Assembly: GCA_019054805.1 (NCBI GenBank)
Contig: JAHQIY010000002.1
Location: forward strand, 4,774,001 to 4,838,000
Length of the DNA stretch: 64,000 nt
Reading direction: 5' to 3'
Source of the DNA: Brachionus manjavacas
Taxonomy: Eukaryota > Rotifera > Eurotatoria > Ploima > Brachionidae
The translations under genes and the position numbers were made by a program. Positions 37,735 through 48,415 of this stretch are shown piece by piece (position 1 is the stretch's first letter; each line of letters begins with the position of its first letter). The notes below the pieces were generated by a model. That model had not been told where the DNA came from, ran no database searches, and saw only the letters and a list, made by a program, of their open reading frames with translations.

Positions 37735-39176
37735 CAAGTGTTAAGACTCATTTAATGCTTCATTAGGTATTTAGATCGCTCTCGGCTTCAAAATACTTTT
37801 CGCCTGTTCTCCCAATTCATTAGTCTTCACACCAAATACAATGATGACCATCTAAATCGAGCTGGTAACTGTTTGGTAATTAGTTTCGTGTTCAAATCGT
37901 CTCTGATTGTAAAACACTTGACAGTTACGTTAAATTGAGCAAAAGCTAGTCATAAAATGCTTTATTTGTTCAAGATCAATAAAAGTAGATAAGGCAATAA
38001 ATGCTGACCATGATTTAATTGATCTCAACTGACCATAAAAATCTATTTCCAATTAATTTAACTTTTGACTAAGGTAATTTGGGTTTTTAAAAGAGAAAAT
38101 AATTTGATTTTAGTATAAACATTTTAGAGGAAACTAACTCTAGCGAAGATAAACATTTAGCTAACGGTTTATCTTTCGAATGTTCAATAACAAATTACCA
38201 ACTGAGAGTGATTTGAAGATAATACAATTTTTGCTTATCTAAGTTCATTTATCATTCAAAACAGTTTTCAATTAACAATCTTTTTTTCATATTTAAAAAG
38301 AATCTAGTAAATTTTAGTACGAAAAGAAAAATATTCCAAAATTCCAAGACAACGTTAAATGTTTGTTTTGTATTCAGGACAGTTTAAATTTGTTTGAAAA
38401 CTTGACAGTGAACCAACCTGGCACTTTATTCCTGGACAAAAGGATGATTAATGATAAATCAAATTAGACAAGATCCAATATGTTTTTTTAGAGTGCTCGG
38501 TCAGACTATTCAGTCATACTCGATTCGGTCTCATGAAGTCAATAAAATAATTTTTAATTATTTTTCTAACTAATTCGATTATGAATACAATTAAGTTAAG
38601 ATAAATAATTTTTTCAAAAATAGATCTCCAAATCGAATTGAAATCGGTCAACAGCGATATAATTAATTCAATACTAAAATTTAGTTCTCTTGTTCTGATT
38701 TTCTTCTTTCTCTTTTTTATTACAATTACAAAATAAATTCTAAATTAGTTTTTCTAGTTTATTGTTGAATTAATTAAAAGAAAATATGTTTTTCGCTATT
38801 TCTTAATATTTTTTTAATTTACTCGACTTAAAATTTTACCAAAGGTTTTGTTGCTAGCCTAATGACTCCATGATTAATCGAGTAATAGATTCTGACTGAC
38901 CTGTTTAGGGCGATAATTAGACAAGACATTTTGAAGCATTGAAAACAACTCGGGGGCTGTCTATTCATACAAAATCTAAAACATAAGGTTATCGATGATT
39001 TATTATCTCTAAAATATCAATCAATGCTACTGATTTAGATTCGTGGCATTTCACAATATTAGATAAAGTGTTGATAATGATAAAAAATATGCTCTAAAAA
39101 TAATAATCTCTTTTTTTTAATTTAGATTAGTTAAATCGTTAAATAATAATAAAATTTCTAAATGCATTAATTAGCA
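37735..39176. other. teneurin upstream region
   Basis: About 1.4 kb just before the first identified teneurin coding exon. No open frame is supported. It is less AT-rich than the desert further upstream, so promoter or 5' leader is likely to lie here, but no clear TATA or initiator can be picked out. Confidence 0.4.
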
Positions 39177-42100
39177 ATGGAAAGAAGCGAATCGTTCAAC
39201 AATTTAAACCCAAATCAAAACAACGATAATGGTAGGATTTAGAAGCGTTTTAAATTGCACGATCAATTTACGCAAGATCATGCAAACATGGACCCTTATT
39301 AAATTTCGCTATTAATCGTTTTAAATAGGATTTAACTTTAATAAAATAATTAAACATATGGAATATTTGCACTTGCATTTATTCTCATGAAAAAATAGAA
39401 AAAAAATTGAATATTAAAAATGGGTAATTTAAGATCGACTCAGTTCTTAAATTGGCCCAAATAATTTTTCTTTCGATCTAAAAAATTTTTCTAATCCAAA
39501 GGTTCTACGGCTTCGAACACTGCCTACAATTTGATATCTTCCATAAACACGAACACCACGCACATTGCCGACTCGACCACAGCATCAGGTTCTTCCTTGA
39601 CCACATCCACTTCCAACTCGCCCAATAATGACAACCAGCAGCAGCAACAGCAGACCTACATGGAGCATTTAGCCCAGTACAACAAAATCCAGAACACGCT
39701 TGCGCGTGGACAATTCATTGATCCAAGATATGCCAATACGAGCCAGTTGACCGACAACCAAATGAATATACTGCCCACTCAGACACAGCTAGCTGGCCAA
39801 CCGACCGCTGCATTTTTGGTTCAAACACCAAACGGAAGTGCGCTTTTGATTCCGCCGTCGAACAATTTTCACACGCTGAACTCGTTTTCTCTAAACAGAC
39901 AAAACTATTTGACCACATCGCCTTCGGTGACCAGTGGGACATTTCGGCCTGAGTCAAACCAGTCTCAAAATGTCTACCAGACTATAGATGCAGAAAAAAA
40001 TGGCTACTTGTACCCCATAGACGGAGCTTATGACTCTGGCACCACATTCACAAACACATGCTCGACTAGAAGCAAATTTAAGAAAAGTTTACAGCATCAA
40101 CAGCAGGCTCATTTGGCTAAGTTGCTCGAAAACTCCCACAACAATGCTCGATCGAACAGCAATGGCTATTTTAGTTCGGCCACCGAGTCAAGTGTGTCTA
40201 CGCGCAATCGTAGACACTTGAACAATTCCATTTTGGAACGATTTAAGTTTGGTGTCAGCAAAAAATTGGAAAAAAAATGCTCATGGAAATGTTTGAGTTT
40301 TCTATTTTTAATAGTTATTTTAAATTTATTCTTGTTCACTATTTATCTAGCCAGTGAGTAAAACTCTATTTAAATTCTATCTAAATTAATATTTTTTTTT
40401 TAATTAAAAAAAAATAGTTATCAAAAAATACAATTTAAATTGGCATCTAAAAAATCAAAACGCCCAGCCGATTAAAATGACTGACAGAAAGTCGGTCAAT
40501 TTGATGCTATTCACAAAAATTGGCGACACCATCGAAGACCAAATAGAGCCAAATGAGCTATTTAACATGCAATTCTATCTGGACACATCGGCTTACATAA
40601 AATTTAATCTATCCATATCGCGCAAGTCCCAAATTGGTTTCTATGCTGATAAAGGCACGCCGCCATCGTTTACTAAGTTCAAAATTTTCGAAACATTTAA
40701 CTCTAATTCAGTGATTTCGAGTCAAAAAAAGTCTCTCATCAACACTGGTTTTGTTCACTATTTGGAACAAGGTCTATGGTACACATCAATTTTGAATGAC
40801 AATAAATATTCGATTAAATTTCGTCTCAAGACCCAATTTCACTCAAAACTAGTTTCAAATTGTGAAAACAATTGCTTTGGCAAAGGCGAGTGCATGAATG
40901 GAAAGTGCGAATGCTTTCCGGGCTACACTGGCTCGGACTGCTCGCAAACAATGTGTCCTGTATTGTGCAATAGTCATGGAAAATATGAAAATGGCAAATG
41001 TAATTGCGAAACGCAGTGGCATGGTGACGAATGTGAAATACCCATTGACCAGTGTCAAGTTAAAGACTGTAATCAAAATGGTGAATGCATGAATGGTATT
41101 TGCATCTGTTACCCTGGCTATACGGGCACATTTTGCCAGACCAAAGCTTGTAAAGTAGCCGATTGTTCCAATAATGGTGTATGCGTTGATGGAGAGTGTA
41201 AATGTTTTTCCAATTACACCGGATCTGATTGTTCACAAGAAGCCAAACTAAAGACCAATTTGTGCTCGTCAAACGGAATTTTTAACTATGACACAAAAAG
41301 CTGTGAATGCCATCAAAATTGGAAAGGATCCGATTGCTCTGTTAATCAAAACTGCTTGGACGATGTGTGCTCCAAATGCAAAAATGGATGGTCGGGCGTA
41401 AATTGTGTGCGCCAAGTTCCTCTATTGTGTGACTCTAGATGCAATGTTCATGGACTTTGCATTAATGGTACATGCAGTTGTTCGCCAGGCTATCAGGGAA
41501 GAAATTGTGACATAAACAACTGTCCGAGTGGCTGCAGTTCTCATGGAATATGTGAATCATTGCCGAGCCACGGCTACCAATGTGTATGTAATCCAGGCTG
41601 GACTGGTAAAGCCTGTGAGGTGGGAATCGAAATGATCTGCAATGACGACATTGATAATGATGGCGACGGATTAACTGATTGCATGGACTCGGAATGTTGT
41701 GTTTTTGACAATTGTAAACTATCACTGGCTTGTCAAAGTGCGCCTGAGCCAAAAGACCGCCTGTTAAGAAAACAACCACCAAGCTTGACCGCTAGCTTTT
41801 TTGACAAGATGCGCTTTTTAATCGAAGATTCAAGTGTTCAGTCATTTGCCTATTCCAACTCGTTTTTAGACAGGTATTTAATTATTATTTTTTCTTAACT
41901 TGCCAAAATCCCCGTCCCTTTAAGTATTGGAAATTTTATAAAATCTATAAAATTTTCTCTTGCTATCTATTTATCTACTTGTGAGCACTTCACTTAATTT
42001 TCTATTTTTTTTATTCACACCATTTAGAATAAATCTATTCAATAAAAGGTAAAACAAAAATTGATTCACTTTTAGCTCTTTTAATGTTTATGTGTTTAGC

Positions 42101-44624
42101 TTAAATGTCAAAAAATGCTAAATTGTTTAAATGTCTAATTTATTTTAAAAAATAAAAAAAATATAATATTTTATTAAAAAATTTTAAATTTTTTTGTTTC
42201 TAGCCAAGTTAGTGTAATAAGAGGTCAAGTGTTATTCAAAAATGGTCAACCTCTAATCGGAGTAAAGGTCACTTCGTTCAAAAATCCAATTTATGGCTAC
42301 ACACTGACCAGAAACAATGGAATGTAAGCATATTAATTATTTTTTTTTTAACCGAAAAAAAATATACATTTAAAAAAAAATAAAATTTAAGATTTGACAT
42401 AATGGTAAATGGTGGTGGTTCCATACAGCTTGAATTTAGCCGAAATAGATTGAGAACAAAAGTGATAACTATAAATACAGCGTGGAATCAATTTGTGTAC
42501 ATAGATCCTGTTAAAATGTATTTGAGCGAAGATTTATATGAAGAACAAGAGGAACATTTATGTCTGAGCATGATGCTTGCTTCCAAGCCAATACCTCAAT
42601 TTAGACCAATAGTTCGAACAAGCTGGAAAGAGATACGCAGCTCCTATGAGACAAGTTCTATTATAGTACCGGATACAGGGGTGATCCGGTCAGAAATTCA
42701 GCTAAATGAACCAAATTTAAAATTAGTTTATTCGAGTAATTTGGTCCAAGGATTCTCGTCCAGTGTTTTCATTCGCTTAACTGGGAGTCAAATTCCCGAT
42801 GAGCTTCAAATAGTTCACTTGGAAATAATTATAGAAGGGGTCCTGCATACGGAAAAGTTCGATGCCTATCCAAATTTAAAGTATGAATATTCATGGGACA
42901 GACGCAACGCTTATGAGCAACGAGTATATGGAATGACATTTGCCAAAGTCAAAGTTGGCTACCAATACGAAGACTGTTCAACAATTGATTGGCAAACACA
43001 AATAGTCAAAATAGCTGGCTATGATCTTGGTTCATCTGAAATTGGCAATTGGAATTTGAATATACATCACAGATTAAACACTCAATTGGGAATTTTGCAC
43101 AAAGGAGATGGTTCCACAATTTATCTAAAAGAACTTCAAAAAAGCATCGAACATGTGGTCAAACTGGACTCGGAAGGTGTCTATCTTGACATAAACAAAG
43201 ACGGCACAATATTCATAGCAGACTCCAATTTTATTTGGATGATAAACAGCACAGATCAACCAAAAAAAATTTTTACACACTACATGAACAAACTGTACAT
43301 GACCAGTGATCCAATCGACGGATTGCTTTACCTAAATAATCCGGGTGAAAAGAAAATAATTTCCATCAAGTCAATGGATAAATTTGTCGAAGAAACTAGG
43401 TTTAACTACAGGACAGACTTAGACGGTCTCAAGTATCCCAAAGGTCTCGCTTTTGACAACAGCAAAAACTTGTTTTTTATTGATAGCAATTCTGTTAAAG
43501 TATCAAGAAATGGCGCGGTCAAAGACATAATTGTTGGTGGTCAAAGAGACAGACCGGTCGAGTGCAGAAAAATTTTTGATTTAGACAACAAATTTAGCTT
43601 GTATTGGCCGACAGTATTGGCCGTAAATCCAATCGATAACTCATTGTACATTCTTGATGACGGAATCGTATACAAACTTGGCGTGTTTAACACATTGGAA
43701 GTGGTTGCAGGCAGACCGTATTTTTGTGCCGAAGACGATCCAAATTTTGTCAAATTACACAATCCAATAGACATGGCATTTAGCCCTGATGGTGAACTGT
43801 TCATCTTAGAAAATGATGCCACCAATAAAATCCATCAAGTCAGATTGGTAAAATCCACTGGTCAAATTCAAGTGTACTTTACCAATTTACACAACCCGAA
43901 AAGCATCCGGGTGCATCAGAATCGTTCAATTTACATCCTGGACAGTTCGAATTTATTTCAAATAAAGAATACAGTGGTCAGAGATGAATACACCGGAAAG
44001 TATACGGTGGTCAGCACCGAGGCAAAAGAGGCATATGTTTTCAATCGATTCGGTTTACACTTAAACACGATAAACTTAAGAAATGGTCAAAGTTTGTACA
44101 ATTTTACTTATAATGGAAACGCTCTGTATGGAAAATTGATACAAATAAGTGATCAAAATAGAATATTGGTGAATATAAAGCGGGATTTTCATGGCCGAGT
44201 GGACATGCTACAGCTATCCGATCAAATATATCAAGTTAAATTGAACAATTTTAACATGATTCGAAGTCTGGGTCAGTCTGAGAGCACTATAATGCTAAAT
44301 TATTTAGGAAATAGTGGACTGCTGGCATCCAGAGTTGAGGCTCAATCTAAAAATTATTATTTTAAATACGAAAAGTCTGGTAAAGTTAAAGAAATAGTCG
44401 AAAATGTAGGAAGCAAAAATATAACATTGGGTTTTGATTATGATTTAACGGAGCAGGGTTTGATCACAGGTGTGATCAGAGCCAATGGTGGTGTGGAAAC
44501 TTGGCTAACTAATTCATCAGGACTTTTTATTTTTGATTCGAATAAGAAAATTTTAGAGTATAAATACGATTTTAATATAAATTATAAGACTGTTTTATAT
44601 GACGATTTGATTAGTTTGTTTTGA
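39177..44624 (+). CDS. TENM: short teneurin (Ten-m/Odz), truncated in the YD-shell
   Basis: Six exons join in frame: 39177-39231, 39502-40353, 40418-41873, 42028-42048, 42204-42323 and 42392-44624, giving 1578 residues. Order: Gln/Asn/Ser-rich cytoplasmic part; one membrane segment at about 281-301 (type II, no signal peptide); eight EGF-like units at about 451-710; a Cys-rich [16 protein letters not shown] block; the [10 protein letters not shown] transthyretin-like and plug region from about 797; an NHL beta-propeller at about 1064-1385; then roughly 180 residues of the YD-shell. Teneurins are synaptic and morphogenetic adhesion receptors that bind latrophilin and each other. Here the protein stops at 44624; most of the YD-shell and the toxin-like C-terminal domain seen in other family members are missing, and no further YD sequence occurs in the next 5 kb. 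The frame is otherwise clean, so this is probably a working shortened gene or paralogue, though recent loss of 3' exons is possible. Confidence 0.92.
42028..42048 (+). other. 21-nt teneurin microexon
   Basis: An AG acceptor at 42026-42027 and a GT donor at 42049-42050 bound exactly 21 bases, phase 2 on both sides, adding R/INLFNK/S between the Cys-rich block and VSVIRGQV. The neighbouring exons (ending 41873 and starting 42204) are also phase 2, so the protein stays in frame whether or not this exon is used. That makes it a good candidate for alternative splicing. Confidence 0.8.
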
Positions 44625-45390
44625 ATGACAAACGGGTTCTAAAGGTTCCCGGAGCCGCTTTTTTTTAAATTAGTGTTTATTACCAAAGTATTGTTGTATA
44701 TTACGGATAAAAATGAGAATTTAAGATAATTTTTTTTGGTCAGAAATTTGTAAATTTTATTACCAATAATTTTTATGTTGTTTTTTAAACAATTTCAATT
44801 AATTTTATGAATAAAAATTATATCTAATTAAAAAAAATATTTTGTTATATAGAATGAAACGAATAGAGAAGAAGAAAATAATTAAAATCAAGTCAAGTAT
44901 TTGGTCATGCTTCATTTAAAAATGAAATGAAAGCCTTATTCAAGGTAAAGGAAATGAAAAATAAAAATAAAAGTTTGTTCACAATCATGAGTTTAATACA
45001 TCTCTTGATAGCACGACATTGATGAACAGTTAACAGAAAATTCATTCGATATCATTTGAAATTATCAAAAAAAATCAAACTTTCAAATTCATTTCTTTAA
45101 TGGTCACTTAAATTTGTTTCAAACGTTGTTTCACCTATTTAATTTAAATAATTCTTAAAATTGAAAACTTATGAAAATATTTTATTCTGTACAAATTTTA
45201 ATAAATTAAAAAAATTAATTTTATCCTTAATGAATCAAACTTGCAATTTTTAAAAACCAAATAAAATATAGCATTAATTATAAAAAAATAAAATTATATT
45301 GAGAAATGAATGCGATTCTATTTTAGAATACAGGATTTAATTTTTTTTAAATCCACGCTAAAACACATTCAAAAAATTATTTCATTGAAA
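44625..45390. other. teneurin 3' flank
   Basis: AT-rich. A small GC hairpin lies at 44640-44660 (GGTTCC paired with GGAGCC). No more teneurin coding is visible. Confidence 0.55.
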
Positions 45391-45661
45391 ATGTCTAATA
45401 ATTGTGTAAAAATTTTTTCTCATATTTATGAAGAACATGAGAGACTTGGTCATCAATCATTTTCTTTCAACAAAATGACCAAAAAAATGGTCAAGTCTAT
45501 ACAAGTCTACATCAGTCTTAAGATACAGGCTGAATAATATAAACAAGTCAAGTCCGTTTTTAAAGACACAGCAAAAAGATGCTGATGAAGGTGTTTTGAG
45601 CAACATAGCTGAATGTGGCTTGGCGTGTGAAAAGAAGTTCTTTAAAGAAGCAATCGATTGG

Positions 45662-46685
45662 ATTTTATCCAGAGTTGTTTAAAAGTCACAAGTCTCAAGT
45701 CAAGTCAAAGTCAAGACTTTTTTTTTTTTTTTTTTTTCAAAAGTCCAACCAAAGACTTTAAAATTTTTTTTTCAAAAAAAAGCGGAACATCTCTGTTGAT
45801 CTAAAATTTTTGTTTTCATGTTAATTTTATTCCTTTCTATTTTCTAAATTTTGTAATTTTTAATTCGAGATCATGATAGCAATTTTGGCTTTTTTAAAAA
45901 CTAAATTTATCAAATATTCTTTTTTCCATAACGATTTTTTTTTTTTTTTTTTTTTAAGATGTAATTTCAAGCAAGTGGTTGAAAGGGAGGACTAAGTTCC
46001 ATTCCAAACAACCTGGGATTCCATCCCAAACTATATTTTAAATAAATAAATATCTCTGTTGATCCAATTTTAAAATTGAAAAAAAAAATCATAAATTTTA
46101 TTATCTTTAATTTATTTTTGAAAATGGATTAAAAAACATCCTTGAAAGATTTGAATTAATCTGTTCTTTGAAATGGAATGGTTCAAAGATAAATATTTGA
46201 GACTTTGCTTACTTTTTTTAGCAAAGTTATAAAAAACTTTATAATTTTTTTATTATTCTTTGTGTTCATCTGAAATTTTTTTGAATTTTAAATCTTTTTA
46301 GTATTACAGCAACAAAAGTAACTTGTGTTTAAGTAATGAAATTAAAAAGTGTCAATTGCTCCTTCTTACTCCACCAGATATTATAAAATTAAATCTAGTC
46401 TAGTAATTGAAAAATATAGGCCCTTGGCAGGAAGAAGAAAATTCTATTAACAAGGAAAGAACCATTCCATGTAGCTCAAGTCAACTAACTTTGATTGAAA
46501 TTTTTTGAGATGATTGAAAGTTTAAAAAAAAAAAAAGAGCAAATAAATTTAATTTAAAAAAAAAAAAAAATGTAAAAGTCCTGACTTGGACTTTGAAGAA
46601 AAAAAAAAAAAAAAGTCCTGACTTGGACTTTTTTTTTGATGACTTAGACTTTTTTTTGGGACTTTTAAACAACTCTGATTTTATC
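45662..46685. mobile_element. hAT-type MITE with perfect 8-bp TSD
   Basis: The element proper is 45670-46677 (1008 bp). Both ends are inverted copies of CAGAGTTGTTTAAAAGTC, with the CAG start typical of hAT elements. They are flanked by a perfect 8-bp target duplication ATTTTATC (45662-45669 and 46678-46685). Next to both ends are many AAGTC/GACTT words, as expected for subterminal transposase-binding repeats. There is no transposase. It contains a LINE tail, and long poly-T and poly-A tracts make up much of the rest. Confidence 0.85.
45789..46065 (-). mobile_element. LINE tail inserted inside the MITE
   Basis: The family 3'-end block (GGAGGACTAAGTTCCATTCC, then CCCAAACTATATTTTAAATAAATAAAT) lies at about 45960-46050 after a 20-plus poly-T run. 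The 13-bp word ATCTCTGTTGATC occurs at 45789-45801 and again at 46052-46064, which would fit a target duplication of a heavily 5'-truncated LINE. About 130 bp of A/T-rich sequence lies between the poly-T and the left copy of that word, so the exact borders are uncertain. Confidence 0.55.
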
Positions 46686-47991
46686 AATGCGAAATCAAAA
46701 TTTAAATTTTGAATATTTAAACCAACTACTGAAGGATATTGAACAGGGACGAACATATGATTATGATACTTCAAATTTTGTGACTTTTGATGAGACTCAA
46801 CTTGTAAGAATGGCTTGTTACTTTAGATCCAAAAAAGAGATTTCTTATTACTAAATTTTCTATTTTTTTAAATAAAATGAAAAAGAAAATTGATTTCGGT
46901 AAGCATAATTTTTGGATTATACCCAAGGGTAATAACACAAATAGCATTGGTTAAATAAAAAAAAAAAAAAGCATCAATATATAAAAAAGATAGTAGTAAA
47001 TCTGTTTTAATAGACTCCAAAATAAAAGTGTCTAAACTGAAGGTCTTATTCAATCATTAATAAGATCTTTTGCAAACTAAGATGGATAAGATAACAGTAT
47101 AACTATGGGAAAACTTTTAAAATTATATCAGGATGCAAAAAAAGAAATTTGTTCTAAATTTAATTGTAAAAACAATGTTGTAATAATAAAAACATATAAA
47201 AAATAAATTAAAAAATTTTCTTTTGAACAATCAAAAAATTTTTCAATTTTAAGACAATTTTGTGTTGGTACAATTTTTCTGTTCTTAAATCTTATATATA
47301 GACAAATACATTCAGAGAAATCTTTATCATTAATTTGGTTTGTGAGCCAAATTTTAATAATATTAAACGGGAATAGTGATTTTTAATATTTAAAAAAATA
47401 CCACTATTCTCATTAAATGAAAATGATGCAAATCTTGTATTAGTAATTACTTTTAGCAAAACTTTACGAAAAATTATTATTTAGATTTGTGTCGAAAAAC
47501 AAGCATTTAATGGTGCTCCTATTTTATCAAACTATATAAACTGGATCATTAAAAATTGATATTTAAAAGAAGCTTAGAATTTTGTACCGAATTTATTATT
47601 TTTAATTTTTAAATGTTGATTATTTTTTATCTGAATAAAATTAAAAAAGGAATAAATGGAGGTGTTCATCTAATTGTTAATTAAAGTGATAGTTTCATTT
47701 ATTATGTAAGAAAAAAAATTGATTTCATTTTAAAATATCTAATTTGGTAAGGATTGTGTTGTTTTCCTATTTGTTTAGCTAATTTCCTGTTTTATTATTC
47801 ATTTTGTTTGGGGTATGAAAGATAATCATTATTTCAAATAATTTTTAGCAATAAATTTAAAACAAACAAGAAGATGTTTTTGTGAGAACCTGATGTTCAT
47901 GATCATGACCACATAATCAAAACTTTATTGATATTCATCGACTAAATTTTTTGAAATCGAAAGTTTCTGATACTATAGCGTTTCTGATTAT

Positions 47992-48026
47992 TAACCATGG
48001 GCACGGGACTGTGGTCAAGAAAAATT
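47992..48026 (-). pseudogene. 35-bp fragment of the cyclophilin coding region
   Basis: This segment matches 49515-49549 of the cyclophilin gene at 34 of 35 positions, same strand, and would encode [11 protein letters not shown]. The sequence on both sides is unrelated, so it is a scrap, not a second gene. Confidence 0.75.
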
Positions 48027-48071
48027 CTAAGTTTTTAAATCAATTAAAAATTAATTTCTTAATTTAAAAAT

Positions 48072-48415
48072 AAAAAAGAAATAAAAAAAGACTAATTTCG
48101 TTATTTTTTATTAATATAATATATATATTATAATATATAAATTATAATATAATATAATATAATATATAAATTTTCTTTTTTTATTGGGACACGAGGTCAA
48201 AATCCAAATCCAAAACCAAAACAATATCAAAATTAAATAATATAAACAAGTCAACCGCCCATTCTCGTGTACATATCTTTTAACATGACGAACGGGTTTT
48301 GATTATTTGTCAAATACAACCATGTTAAATTTTTGAAAGTAATTTATATATATATTATATTAAATATTATATTAATAAAAAATAACGAAATTAGTCTTTT
48401 TTTATTTCTTTTTTA
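48072..48415. repeat. inverted repeat, 52-bp arms
   Basis: The arms 48072-48123 and 48364-48415 are perfect reverse complements. The centre of about 240 bp starts and ends TA-rich and has a GC-richer core (about 48185-48320). It could be a MITE without a clear target duplication or a local foldback. Confidence 0.7.

Larger units (their letters stand above)
45390..46854 (+). pseudogene. unknown coding remnant split by a MITE
   Basis: Left of the inserted element, a frame open from 45479 to 45669 encodes a hydrophilic segment including ECGLACEKKFFKEAIDWIL. Right of it, from 46678, the same register continues with a Gln/Asn/Tyr-rich segment (including FVTFDETQLVRMACYF) to a stop at 46852-46854. 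Further left, an MSNNCVKIFSHIYEEHERLG segment (from 45394), in another frame, looks like the preceding part, possibly with a helix-turn-helix. The protein is not recognised; it could be a host gene or a DNA-transposon protein. The insertion and the upstream frame change mean that it is no longer intact. Confidence 0.5.

Noticed and set aside
39531-39545. TTG start for the teneurin N-terminus
   Set aside because: The frame continues upstream to an acceptor at 39501 and joins in phase to a small ATG exon at 39177-39231.
41874-41898. Teneurin fragment ending at 41898 as a separate EGF-only protein
   Set aside because: A GT donor at 41874 joins in frame to later exons with the expected next domains. 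A read-through form cannot be excluded but has no support.
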